Of a DNA stretch of 38,410 nt, positions 17,821-28,016 are shown one piece after another; position 1 is the stretch's first letter, and every line of letters begins with the position of its first letter. A program made the position numbers and the translations under genes. This stretch comes from Planctomyces sp. GTDB taxonomy: Bacteria; Planctomycetota; Planctomycetia; Planctomycetales; Planctomycetaceae. The DNA lies in contig SXKJ01000103.1 of assembly GCA_005778115.1 (NCBI GenBank), positions 1 through 38,410 of the forward strand, read 5' to 3'. Below the pieces are notes generated by a model that worked only from the letters and a program-made list of their open reading frames with translations, was not told where the DNA came from and ran no database searches.

Positions 17821-18711
17821 TCACGCTTCGGGTTGGTTTATTGGAGCCAATGACCGGCGCGATGAAACCGACTCCAACCACGCCAACAGGTCCGCCACAA
17901 ATTGCTCTGGATGCGGCTCAAACTCCAACGTGTGTTGCGCGCCCGAATATTCGTGCAGCGTGAATTCTCGCGTGCCGAGTTGATGCGACCAATCTCTCGT
18001 CGCATCGTTGTCGATGATCCGGTCTCGACCCGCGAGCATCAGCAGCGTCGGGCAGTGAATTGACGGAGCCGCCGCCAACGACTCGCGTGTTAGATCTTGA
18101 TGAGCCAGCAAGAACCCAGAAGTCACATCACGCAACGTCACAGGGTCGCGACGAATGAACTCCTGCCAGCGAAGCTCGGCCGTGAAGAGAGCGGGATCGT
18201 TGAGCGGAATCTCGATCCGCTTGTTGCGGACATCGAGTTTCCTCGCCAACCACAACCGTGCTCGCTGCACCGCAGTCGGCTGCACCCGCGAGCAAAGTCC
18301 GGGATACAGCAACGCCAACGCATCGACCATTTCCGGCCGCCGAGCCGCCGTGATCGCGGCCAACTTCCCGCCCCAACTGACGGCGAGCAGTACGACCGGA
18401 ATCTGCGATCCGACTTGATCGCGTCGCCGTCGAACTTCTGCCAGGACTTGCAGGACATCGTTGATCAACCGGTCTCCATGCGGAGCATCACCACGACGCG
18501 CCGCATTCATCCCCGATCCGCGACGATCCACGAACAGCACGTCGTATCCCGCGTCACACATTTGCTGGCACGAGTATTCGTACCAGCCACCGTGGCTTTG
18601 AATGCCATGCAGCGCGACAACGAACCCGCGCGGTGGTTGTTTTGGCAACCAATGCCGAGTCCTCAGCCGGTAGCCGTCGGAAGCGACAATCTGTTCGATC
18701 GGTGGCAACAT
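17821..18711 (-). CDS. Alpha/beta hydrolase, monoacylglycerol lipase-like (serine aminopeptidase S33 type)
   Basis: 296 residues from ATG 18711 (MLPPIEQIVASDGYRLRTRH). A longer in-frame start at 18771 would add 20 residues encoded by the palindrome at 18715-18772, so I reject it. Hydrolase landmarks: oxyanion region VVALHGIQSHGGWYEY, VLFVDRRGSGMN, nucleophile elbow LLAVSWGGKLAA (A-x-S-x-G rather than G-x-S-x-G), acid region LLMLAGRDRIIDN and histidine in YSGAQHTLEFEP. No signal peptide, so cytoplasmic. Substrate unknown; lysophospholipid or acylglycerol esters are typical of the family. It lies downstream of the DUF1854 and ABC transporter genes on the same strand and may be in their operon. 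Confidence 0.85.
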   Translation of the reverse strand: MLPPIEQIVASDGYRLRTRHWLPKQPPRGFVVALHGIQSHGGWYEYSCQQMCDAGYDVLFVDRRGSGMNAARRGDAPHGDRLINDVLQVLAEVRRRRDQVGSQIPVVLLAVSWGGKLAAITAARRPEMVDALALLYPGLCSRVQPTAVQRARLWLARKLDVRNKRIEIPLNDPALFTAELRWQEFIRRDPVTLRDVTSGFLLAHQDLTRESLAAAPSIHCPTLLMLAGRDRIIDNDATRDWSHQLGTREFTLHEYSGAQHTLEFEPHPEQFVADLLAWLESVSSRRSLAPINQPEA

Positions 18712-18714
18712 AAA

Positions 18715-18772
18715 CGTGGGGCAGGTTTTCAATCTGCCATTCCGGACGGGCAGGTTGAAAACCTGCCCCACG
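18715..18772. repeat. GTGGGGCAGGTTTTCAA palindrome pair
   Basis: 24-bp arms (18715-18738 and 18749-18772) are inverted copies with one mismatch. The arm contains the perfect hairpin GGCAGGTT-TTC-AACCTGCC. It sits between the DUF1854 stop (18781) and the hydrolase start (18711), in the leader of the hydrolase. Confidence 0.9.
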
Positions 18773-18780
18773 AGATGAAA

Positions 18781-19251
18781 TCACGACAAATACCTTGCCA
18801 TCAGCTTGCGGCTGTGCGAGTCGAGTTGTCTCGCATCCTGCACGAGATACCGCAGTCCGTGCGAATCCAAAATCAGCGCCTTGTCCGGGCTGAGCTTACG
18901 AACGTGTTCGTCGCTGTTGAGTACAAAGCTGGTCGGCCCACGATCGGTTTCGACAAACCACTCACACGGTTCGGCCAGCGACGAGATGCTCTCGATCCGC
19001 CGAATCACCGGCACGAACTCGCGCCGAGTCAGTTCCGCTCGCAGCAATTCTCGCTGCTCGGCCGGCAACTCATTCAAGTCACGCACCTGCGCGACCTCAC
19101 GGCCAATCGGATCACACAGCGAAATCCATTGCTCCGGATCGGAGATCGGAAACGCTCGAATGGGTTCGACATTTTCGTGACGCCGCCCCTGCGAGTCAGT
19201 CACGCTGAGCCGGCCTTGTGCGTCATGTTCGAGAATAAAGGTTACAGACAT
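18781..19251 (-). CDS. DUF1854 family protein
   Basis: 156 residues. It matches the DUF1854 family, which in proteobacteria is found beside cyanophycin synthetase genes together with an ABC exporter. Features seen: SVTDSQGRRHENVEPIRAFP near the N-terminus, SLCDPIGREVAQVRDLNELP, then RRIESISSLAEPCEWFVETD and ILDSHGLRYLVQDARQLDSH. It has no signal peptide or membrane segment. It starts 7 bases after the ABC transporter stop, so the two are almost surely co-translated. No cyanophycin synthetase or cyanophycinase gene is in the window, so the link to cyanophycin rests only on the family name; a role tied to the transporter is the safer inference. Confidence 0.8.
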   Translation of the reverse strand: MSVTFILEHDAQGRLSVTDSQGRRHENVEPIRAFPISDPEQWISLCDPIGREVAQVRDLNELPAEQRELLRAELTRREFVPVIRRIESISSLAEPCEWFVETDRGPTSFVLNSDEHVRKLSPDKALILDSHGLRYLVQDARQLDSHSRKLMARYLS

Positions 19252-19258
19252 TGTTGTT

Positions 19259-21433
19259 CTACTTGGTCTCCTCGCTCACTTCACCGTGAGCCATGTCGAG
19301 TTGGGCTTTGTGCAAGCGGGTGTAGGTGCCGTTACGGGCGAGCAGGTCGTCATGGCGACCGATCTCGGTGACTCGACCTTGTTCGAGGACCACGAGTCGG
19401 TCGGCTCGGCGGAGCGTGCTGAGGCGGTGGGCGATGGCGATCGTCGTGCGGCCACGAGTCAGGTTCTCCAGCGCGAGTTGGATTTCGCGTTCGGTTTCGG
19501 TGTCCACCGAGGACGTGGCTTCGTCGAGGATCAGGATCGCCGGGTCGATGAGCAGCGCGCGGGCGATGCTGATGCGCTGCCGCTCGCCACCGGAGAGGGA
19601 CATGCCACGCTCGCCGACGAAGCTGTCGTAGCCGTCGGGTTGTCGCAGGATGAATTCATGAGCGCGAGCGGCTTTCGCGGCAGCGAAGATTTGTTCTCGA
19701 GTCGCATCCGGGCGGCCGTAGGCGATGTTCTCGGCGATGGTGCCGTAGAACAGGAACGGCTCTTGAAGCACGATGCCGATGTTGCGGCGGTAATCTTCGA
19801 GGGCCAGTTGCCGCACGTCGTGACCGTCGATCAGGACCGCCCCTTCCGCGACGTCGTGGAAGCGGCAGACCAAGTTGATCAGCGTCGTCTTGCCGGCTCC
19901 GCTGGGGCCGACAAGGCCGATCATCTCGCCGGAGCGAATCTGTAAGTTCACTCCGCGCAGGATCGGGCGCGTGCCGTAGCGAAACTGCACGTCGCGAAAT
20001 TCGACGGCTCCGGTGGCTCGGCCGAGACGGATCGGGTGCGGTGGGTCGGCGATGCTCGGCACGCGATCCAGAATCTCGAAGATGCGGTGCGTGCTGTTCG
20101 CCGCGCGCTGCGTTGGTTCGACGATGCGGCTGAGCGCTTCCAAACGGCCGTAGAATTTGGTGATGAGCAACACGCTGGCCGAGAGCACGCCGACCGTCAG
20201 GTTCTGGCCGAGCACTCGCCAGACGCCGACCACCCAGATCAGCAGCAGGCCAAAGTCCGACAACAGCGCCAACAGCGGACTGAACGCCGACCACAACTTG
20301 TTGACGTGGTTGTTCGTCTTGAAGACTTGATCGTTACGGGCTTGGAAGCGTTCGATCTCGCGCTGCTCTTGAGCGAACGCTTTCACGACTCGGATGCCGG
20401 GAATGGTGTCGGCCAGGACATTGGTCATTTCGGACCAGGCGCGGCTGCCGGCGATGAAGCCCGACCGAAGTTTGCTTCGCACGCCATGCACCAGCCAGCC
20501 GATCAGCGGCAACGGCAGCAACGTGACGATTCCCAGCCAAGTATCTTGCCAAATGACATACGCGCCGATCAGCAACAGCATCACCACATCGGAGGCGAAG
20601 TCAGTCAGATGTACTGCGATGAAGTAGCAGATGCGATCGGTGTCGGTGTCGATACGCGAGATCAAATCGCCCGTTCGCTTACCTCCGAAAAATTCCAGCG
20701 AGAGCCGTTGCAGATGCGCGTATGTTTGATTGCGAAGATCGGCGGCGACACGTTCGCTGACCCACGCCAGCACGTAGATTCGCCACCAGCCGATCAGCCA
20801 GGAAATCACGACCGCTCCGGCAAACAGTTCCAGAAATAAAGTGGACTTCGCGATGGCCTCACTGCGGCCGATGGTCTGCGTGGCGAAGGGGACAAGGACG
20901 TCGTCCATCACGCGGCCGAGCAGCGGCATCGGCACCGTCGCGAAGAACGAGCCGAGCAACGTGAGCACAAACCCCAGTGTCAGCATCCGCGTGTGTGGTC
21001 TCGTAAACCGCAGCAACCGCGCGAACGATTTCGTCACCGCCGAAAGCGGCGCATCGGGTTCGAGCTCGCTGTCGTCTCCCTCTTCGACGTCGTCGATCCC
21101 CTGTTTGAGCTTTTCGATCTGCTGAATCAGCTTGTGGATCGCCGCCGCTTTGCCGACGGTGTAACGCCAGACGTGCGTCTGACCGTTGGCCGCGCGGACC
21201 TCCAGCGCGCCGAGCGCGCCGTGTTCTTTCGCAGCGAGGGAACCGATTTCCGACCATGGCAGCGAAACCGGAGTCGCGGAGTGATTCGCCATGCCGAGCA
21301 GTCGGCGGTCCGTCGCGACTAACAGGCCCGCCGCGAATCGCAAACTCTCATCGAGATCCAACTCGACCCAATATCGCGCGGCTTCGCCCGGTTCGAATTG
21401 ATCAGTCACCAAACGGCGAAGGTCCGCACTCAA
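19259..21433 (-). CDS. ABC exporter with fused permease and ATPase, DUF1854-associated
   Basis: 724 residues, one half-transporter, acting as a dimer in the inner membrane. The N-terminal ~110 residues are a PH-like/soluble extension (LVATDRRLLGMANHS, WRYTVGKAAAIHKLI) not present in ordinary MsbA-type exporters. The transmembrane domain runs about 140-460 with six helices. The nucleotide-binding domain shows Walker A GLVGPSGAGKTTLINL, signature LSGGERQRISIARALL, Walker B AILILDEATSSVD and H-loop AIAHRLSTLRRADRL. This architecture matches the exporters that travel with DUF1854 genes; the DUF1854 gene follows by 7 bases. The exported substrate is unknown. Confidence 0.9.
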   Translation of the reverse strand: MSADLRRLVTDQFEPGEAARYWVELDLDESLRFAAGLLVATDRRLLGMANHSATPVSLPWSEIGSLAAKEHGALGALEVRAANGQTHVWRYTVGKAAAIHKLIQQIEKLKQGIDDVEEGDDSELEPDAPLSAVTKSFARLLRFTRPHTRMLTLGFVLTLLGSFFATVPMPLLGRVMDDVLVPFATQTIGRSEAIAKSTLFLELFAGAVVISWLIGWWRIYVLAWVSERVAADLRNQTYAHLQRLSLEFFGGKRTGDLISRIDTDTDRICYFIAVHLTDFASDVVMLLLIGAYVIWQDTWLGIVTLLPLPLIGWLVHGVRSKLRSGFIAGSRAWSEMTNVLADTIPGIRVVKAFAQEQREIERFQARNDQVFKTNNHVNKLWSAFSPLLALLSDFGLLLIWVVGVWRVLGQNLTVGVLSASVLLITKFYGRLEALSRIVEPTQRAANSTHRIFEILDRVPSIADPPHPIRLGRATGAVEFRDVQFRYGTRPILRGVNLQIRSGEMIGLVGPSGAGKTTLINLVCRFHDVAEGAVLIDGHDVRQLALEDYRRNIGIVLQEPFLFYGTIAENIAYGRPDATREQIFAAAKAARAHEFILRQPDGYDSFVGERGMSLSGGERQRISIARALLIDPAILILDEATSSVDTETEREIQLALENLTRGRTTIAIAHRLSTLRRADRLVVLEQGRVTEIGRHDDLLARNGTYTRLHKAQLDMAHGEVSEETK

Positions 21434-21493
21434 AATGGGTCACCTGAATTTTCTGGATCGCTGATGTTGCTGTCGGCATTCGTCGTTGGGAGG

Positions 21494-22999
21494 TCACTTT
21501 CGCGACGAATCCTTGGGAGCGGAAGTTTCGACATCATCGCGGGTGGGGCGGATGGCTTCAAAGTAGCGGCGGATGGTTTGGCGGTGGCCGAGCGGGATGT
21601 CTTCGGATTCCAGGACCGCGTCGCTGAGCTTGCGATACTTGTGATAGACCTCTTTGAATTCGCGCTTCGCGGATTCCTCTTCCGCTTCTTTCGTGGTGAG
21701 CGTTTCCTTGTCGCTGTCTCCTTGCTCCCCTTTGAGGCCCTGGATCTTTTGCTCGTCCCGTTTTGAGGCCAGCTCTGTGCGGCTGCCTTGCACGGTCTCG
21801 TTGGTTCCGCGTCCGGCTTTCCGGCTGGGCTTGCCGGCGAGTTTGTCTCCCTGTGCGTTCGCCTGGCAGTTCCCTTTGCACTCGGCCAGTTTGTCTCCCT
21901 GCTTCTTGAGCAGCTCGCTGATCTTCTTGGAGTTGCCTTGTTGCTTGGCCGATTCGGCGAGTTTGCTGAGTCCAGTTTTGGTCTGCGATGCGTTGTCTTT
22001 ATCGAGTCCCTCGGCGGTCTTCTTCGCAGCCTCGCTGAGTTTTTTCAGCCCCTTCTTGTCGGCCGCTTCCGCCACCTTATTCAATTTGTCAGCGACTGCT
22101 CGCGATTCTTTCCGGTCGAGCTTGGGGTTGTCGAGCTTCGACAGTTCGCTCGCTGCCTTGTCGTACTGAGCGTCTTGCAATGCCTGTCCCGCTTCTTGAA
22201 GTGCATCGGCCGATTGTAGTGCCTCGCCGATCGCTTTCATTTGCTCGTCGGTCGCAGCGACGTTGAGCTGCGCGGCAACCTCTTGCAGAGCCGACTGCAT
22301 CTCGGAGAGCTTGGCCAGAGCCTCGCGAACGTCGACACCCGGTTCCTTCATCTCTTCGGCTTTCGCGAGCAGCTCTTTGATGATCGCGTCGAGCTCCGGG
22401 TCATGGTCTTCGGGCAATTGATCGAGCAACTCTTCGAGATCATCCATGACGATCTCGGCCTCGGTGACGATTGCGTCGAGCGGTTGAGCGGGTCCGGCAT
22501 TGACCTGTGCGTGTCCCGTCGGCCAACAGAGCAGAACGATGGCCAGCGCCGCCGTGGCCAACGACCAGCGAAACGACTTCGGCAACGCGAAGGGGACGAC
22601 CTGTTTGGCTTCGACTCGTTCCAAGTGGTGCAGGGCATCGGCCAATTGCAGCGATTCGATCTCGGAGGGCGTTCGCGTCGGTTGCCGACGCAGCAACGCC
22701 AGCGCGGTTTCGGTGCGGTCTTTCAATTCGTAGTGGCCATCCACGGCTCTAGCGGCCGGAAGCCAATCGGAGTGCCGCCAACTCCACCAGGCAGCCACCC
22801 CGGCTGCAACGGTCGGCAATCCCAGCAACACCCCCCAGCCAGTCCACGCGGTGGTCAGCCAGCCGGCCAGTCGTAACACGGCCAGGAATACGGCGGCGCA
22901 CGACCCGCCGCTCAGCCCCCAAGCTGCGGCACGAAGGACGCAGACGGTCCATTGGCGTCGCCGCACTGGCTGTAACTGGCGAAAGATCGTTTCCCGCAT
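21494..22999 (-). CDS. Membrane-anchored coiled-coil protein
   Basis: 501 residues from ATG 22999 (MRETIFRQLQPVRRRQW); the frame is open 75 codons further up, but that part is proline/arginine-rich and unlike coding sequence of the neighbours. Two hydrophobic helices lie at about 20-75, a third at about 145-165. The remainder is a long Ala/Glu/Lys-rich helical region with coiled-coil character (VREALAKLSEMQSALQEVAA, ASELSKLDNPKLDRKESRAV), ending in a more ordered C-terminus (FKEVYHKYRKLSDAVLESED). I do not recognise a named family; similar proteins occur in planctomycetes next to aerotolerance-type operons. It is divergent from the phosphatase gene, and 60 bases upstream of the ABC transporter start on the same strand. 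Confidence 0.75.
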   Translation of the reverse strand: MRETIFRQLQPVRRRQWTVCVLRAAAWGLSGGSCAAVFLAVLRLAGWLTTAWTGWGVLLGLPTVAAGVAAWWSWRHSDWLPAARAVDGHYELKDRTETALALLRRQPTRTPSEIESLQLADALHHLERVEAKQVVPFALPKSFRWSLATAALAIVLLCWPTGHAQVNAGPAQPLDAIVTEAEIVMDDLEELLDQLPEDHDPELDAIIKELLAKAEEMKEPGVDVREALAKLSEMQSALQEVAAQLNVAATDEQMKAIGEALQSADALQEAGQALQDAQYDKAASELSKLDNPKLDRKESRAVADKLNKVAEAADKKGLKKLSEAAKKTAEGLDKDNASQTKTGLSKLAESAKQQGNSKKISELLKKQGDKLAECKGNCQANAQGDKLAGKPSRKAGRGTNETVQGSRTELASKRDEQKIQGLKGEQGDSDKETLTTKEAEEESAKREFKEVYHKYRKLSDAVLESEDIPLGHRQTIRRYFEAIRPTRDDVETSAPKDSSRK

Positions 23000-23324
23000 G
23001 ATTGCTCTGGTGGCTCTGTTTGATCTAAACCGCGTTCGCATCCGATTCGCGTTTGGGGCGGAATGTGAGTCGTGGAACGGCTCGCCTACGTTTCCCAGTC
23101 GTTTCACGAATGCGAAACCGAGCCACAACGTACCGAGCCGCGGGACGATCGACAACCGGGCTCGAACGATTCGGACGACGATGCGACACGGACCCTCTTC
23201 GGTTTTGCACGGCGGGATCGTCATTGGTGGCGGAATTGCTCGCGGGATGGTACGAATTGACCACGTTCAGAAAGGATTCGCAGCAGCTTCCGATGACAGA
23301 CACCCTGTCGGAGGCAGTGACATC
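23000..23324. other. Divergent intergenic region
   Basis: 325 bases between the divergent coiled-coil and phosphatase genes. It must hold promoters for both. No clear palindrome, RNA or sigma site is visible, apart from the phosphatase ribosome binding site GGAGG at 23310-23314. Confidence 0.4.
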
Positions 23325-24954
23325 ATGCCTGGACTGGTTGTGCTGGCCCCGCCCGCGCAGGGGGCTCGTTATTCGTTAGGATCAGCAACGCGATGCCGTG
23401 ATCGGTCGCGAAGGCTACTGCGACATCGTGCTGATGAAACGCACGGTTTCGCGAAAACATGCCCGCGTCTTTTTTGATGGGCAGCATTACCAAGTGGAAG
23501 ACTTAGGTAGCGCTCATGGCACATTCTTGAACGGCCGCCGCGTGTCGAAGGCCACGCCGCTCAAAGACGGCGACCGCATCAACATCTTCGACGTGCCGAT
23601 TGCGTTCTGTACCGTCGAAGCTCCGCTGGTGGATACGTCTCAATTCGTGATGGGGCAAACGCAGACTGTGACACTGACGCCGTTGCCTCCGACTCGCTCG
23701 CAGGTCGCCGCGCTGGGTTACAGCAATCGCCTCCACAGTCTGATGGACATCAGCCGGCGATTGGGCAGCACCTTGACGGTCGAGGACATGTTTCCGCGCG
23801 TGTTGGACTTGCTGGTCGACATCTTCCCGCAAGCGGTGGTCGGAGAGATTCAGTTGGCAGATGCAACGGGAACTTTAACGCCAGTCGCCATGAAGCATGG
23901 CCGCGACGATGACAGTTCCATCATCACTCGCGTTCCCGTAGGCAATGACTTAGCCAAGCAAGTTCTGGTGACGGGGCAGCCGTTGGTGAATTCAGTCGAG
24001 TCGGGTGACGAGGAATCGGTACTGGCCGTCGAAGGCTCGAATACGTTGTGCGTGCCAATCATCGGGCCGTCGCGAGCCAAGCTGGGGACGATCCTGCTGG
24101 AGACCAACGACGATCACCGCGTCTTCACGGAAGACGATGTCGAGCTGATCGGGACTATCGGCGTTCTGACCGGCCAAGCAATCGAGTACGCGAAGGCTCA
24201 CGCGGCGATGTTGCGAATGGATCAAACTCAGCGGCAGCTTGAAACCGCGAGGCAGATTCAGATGCGCATGCTGCCCCGCCATCGCCCAAACCTGTCGGGG
24301 TATGTCTTCGAGAGTCATTATGAAGCGGCCGAAAGCGTGGGAGGAGACTTTTACTTTTGGGACTCGCTGCCGGATGGCCGTGTGATGATTGGGATCGCGG
24401 ATGCTTGCGGAAAATCGTTGCCGGCCGCGTTGCTGATGGCGCAGTGTGCCTCCGAAGTTCGACACTGTCTGGCGGCGGCGGAAACTCTCAAACTGGCGAT
24501 GCACTCGCTGAATCAATTCGTCTGCGGAATGGACGAGGGCTTCATCACGTTCTGCCTGTGTCTGGTCGACGCGAACACGAATTTGCTGACGGTGATGAAC
24601 GCCGGACATCCCTCGCCGGTGTTGCGGCACCACGACACGGGTGAGGTGGAAACACTCTCCAACAGCAAGTCGAGCTTCCCGCTGGGGATTTCCTCTCAGG
24701 AGAAGTTCCATCCGATCCACACACTGCTGCGACCCGGCGATGAGATCTATCTGCTGACCGACGGCGTGATCGAAGCGATGGCTCCCGACAACAGCTTGTA
24801 TGGTGCCTCGCGATTGGAGAGTCAGATTGCCGCGACACAGCCCAGCTTGTTTGCACGCATCAGCGCGATCATCGCCGACATCGCGGGATTCCGCGCGGGC
24901 CGCCGCCCGTCCGACGATACCTGTCTGCTGGGCATTGCCCGCGAAGTCGCCTGA
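23325..24954 (+). CDS. FHA-GAF-PP2C (SpoIIE type) phosphatase, frameshifted near the start
   Basis: The main frame (from GTG 23398 to 24954, 518 residues) starts inside an FHA domain (IGREGYCDIVLMKRTVSRKH). The first FHA strands are in another frame: ATG 23325, 10 bases after GGAGG, reads MPGLVVLAPPAQGARYSLGS, the usual opening of an FHA domain. Frames join if one base is removed near 23393-23398, so the gene has a +1 frameshift. Domains: FHA (phosphothreonine binding) to about residue 85 of the main frame, GAF (about 125-270), and a PP2C/SpoIIE phosphatase (about 295-518) with ESVGGDFYFW, GIADACGKSLPAALLMA, LLTDGVIEA and SDDTCLLGI holding the metal-binding acids. It probably dephosphorylates a signalling protein such as an anti-sigma antagonist, or counters the Ser/Thr kinases. 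Confidence 0.85.
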
Positions 24955-25022
24955 TATTCGCTGGCCGATCGACGCCAGGTTCGTCATGCTGACGCTGCGG
25001 TTGTGCGCATCCCAGCCAAACA

Positions 25023-25042
25023 GGCGAGCGGGGCGGCGTCAG
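25023..25042. repeat. Half copy of the GGCGAGCGGGG palindrome
   Basis: GGCGAGCGGGGCGGCGTCAG matches the arm found at 29058-29086 exactly over 20 bases, with no inverted partner nearby. It lies 24 bases before the rhamnulokinase start. Confidence 0.8.
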
Positions 25043-25066
25043 GTCTTAGATTCTTGAGGCAGCATC

Positions 25067-26560
<1,494 letters not shown>

Positions 26561-26566
26561 AAAGTC

Positions 26567-26616
26567 GACCGTTTACTCCGTGACCGGAAACTTCGAGTCA
26601 CGGAGTGACTCGTCTA
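26567..26616. repeat. GTAG palindrome with ACTCCGTGAC hairpin
   Basis: Exact 10-bp core arms ACTCCGTGAC (26575-26584) and GTCACGGAGT (26597-26606), with weaker pairing outward. Read on the minus strand it begins GTAGACGAGTCACTCCGTGA, and this TAG is the stop codon of the membrane protein's second frame (26614-26616). Confidence 0.7.
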
Positions 26617-27406
26617 CTTTGTGGCCGGCGGCGAGCCGGGATCGAAAGGCAGTCGAGCCGGCGTCAAAGGCGTTTCCTTCGCGGGCATTTCCGATCTGGG
26701 TAATTCTGGAGCGGGCCGTCCCCCTATCGGTTGCGGACTGGGAACCATTCGCAACCAGCCCTCAATGTGTGACGGGTCGTAGCCCACGACGAACGCCACC
26801 AGCGACAGCGAACCGGGCATATTGTCCGGCAGTGGTGTCTTTGAAGGGGTCGTCCATCGCCACATACAGCCCCGCGATCAGACACAGATAGGCCACAAAA
26901 CCGCGCATCGTCGCGGCCAGTGGATTCTCTGAGAGAAACGCGAAGCGCCGCGTAGGAAGCCGCTTCAATTCTTGTTCTTCCATGCTCGCCACCATCGCAT
27001 TGCTGACACATCCGCCGAGAAACGCCGAGGTCAGCGTCAGCAGCGCCATGTTGGTGGGGCTGTAGCAAATCAAAGCCCTGAAGAACAACAAGACTCCGGG
27101 CACATGGTTCTTCCGCGCTTGGTCGAAAATGTCTTTGCCGGCCGTTCCCAATTGCTTTTCCATCATGTGCGGAGCCAGCACGACTCGATGCTCGACCGAC
27201 TCCAACAACAATCCGGACGCATACAACAACACCCACGTCACCAGCGATCCAACGCAGAGCACGACTTGTCGAGTGGGGATGTGCTTCATGCCAAAAACCA
27301 GTTTTGTGGAAGTGACCAGGCGCGACGGCGATCGGCCACCTTTAGCCATCAACAGTTCCAGACGGGGTGTGTCGGCATCAACGTAGTTCTCAAAGGCAGA
27401 GGTCAT
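26614..27406 (-). pseudogene. Membrane protein gene with a frameshift near the C-terminus
   Basis: The main frame from ATG 27406 encodes 214 residues with helices near RQVVLCVGSLVTWVLLYASG, NMALLTLTSAFLGGCVSNAM and MRGFVAYLCLIAGLYVAM. After DDPFKDTTAGQYAR it continues into residues without membrane character. The other minus frame gives a hydrophobic continuation, GSLSLVAFVVGYDPSHIEGW, then a proline-rich tail to a stop at 26614. Joining them requires one base fewer at about 26815-26825. The reading with the frameshift gives about 260 residues and a fourth helix. I know no named family; it resembles planctomycete integral membrane proteins of unknown role. Divergent from the small lipoprotein gene. 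Confidence 0.65.
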
Positions 27407-27621
27407 TGGCTTGGGACGCTCAGCGCGAACGGCGAATTCCCACCTCGCCTACAACTGGGACTTGCGACTGGCAACTTCAGCGACTTCAGCACAACGGGTC
27501 GTTCCGTCAGAATCGAGCCGATTCGGCGGGGATTCCGATCAATTGTGAGCCGAATTTGCTCTGGACGCAGCGCCGGAAAGCTGGCACAACCCCGCCCACT
27601 TTGGGGGCTGTGGAGTTAAAA

Positions 27622-27909
27622 ATGTTGGGTCGAACAGGTTGGTTTTGCGTCGTCTTAGCCATCGGCGTGAGTGTGCCAGGCTGCGGACTAATGCAGACGG
27701 CTAAGAACGTCACGCGCCAAACGATGAAGCCGCTGAAGATGCGGCCGAGCGACTATCGCGACACAACCCAGGAAGTCGAAGACGAATGGACCAGCGTCGG
27801 TCGCACGGCCAGCACGGTGCGCGGAGTCGAAAAAGACGACGACCCCTTTCGCAAGTTGATACTGTCCCCCAAAGCTATGAGCATCGAACGCAACCTCGGC
27901 ATCGAGTAG
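27622..27909 (+). CDS. Small putative lipoprotein
   Basis: 95 residues from ATG 27622, with GGAG seven bases upstream. The N-terminus MLGRTGWFCVVLAIGVSVPG followed by Cys is a type II signal with a somewhat loose lipobox (VPGC), so the mature protein would be lipid-anchored at Cys 21. The rest is charged (MKPLKMRPSDYRDTTQEVED, DEWTSVGRTASTVRGVEKDD) and ends SIERNLGIE. No family recognised. The 215-base gap upstream separates it from the divergent membrane protein. A palindrome follows 17 bases after its stop. Confidence 0.7.
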   Translation: MLGRTGWFCVVLAIGVSVPGCGLMQTAKNVTRQTMKPLKMRPSDYRDTTQEVEDEWTSVGRTASTVRGVEKDDDPFRKLILSPKAMSIERNLGIE

Positions 27910-27926
27910 TTGCGATGCTGCATGAA

Positions 27927-28016
27927 CGTAGCCGTCATCACTCCGCGTGACGAGCCGAACGCTTCGACGACGATGGTTGGAAATTCTGCCCTTCACGCGG
28001 AGCGGTGACGGCTACG
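27927..28016. repeat. CGTAGCCGTCACCGCTCCGC palindrome pair
   Basis: 24-bp arms (27927-27950 and 27993-28016) are inverted copies with two mismatches, each starting CGTAG and containing a GTCAC...GTGAC-type hairpin. The element lies between convergent genes; its right arm supplies the TAG stop (28012-28014) of the GHMP kinase gene. It may also terminate transcription. Confidence 0.9.

Noticed and set aside
18712-18771. Longer N-terminus for the alpha/beta hydrolase
   Set aside because: The extra 20 residues are encoded by the palindromic repeat, and homologous sequence begins only at MLPPIEQIVASDG.
21494-22999. Repetitive Ala/Lys/Glu region taken as tandem repeats
   Set aside because: The DNA has no clear period; it is coiled-coil composition, not a repeat array.
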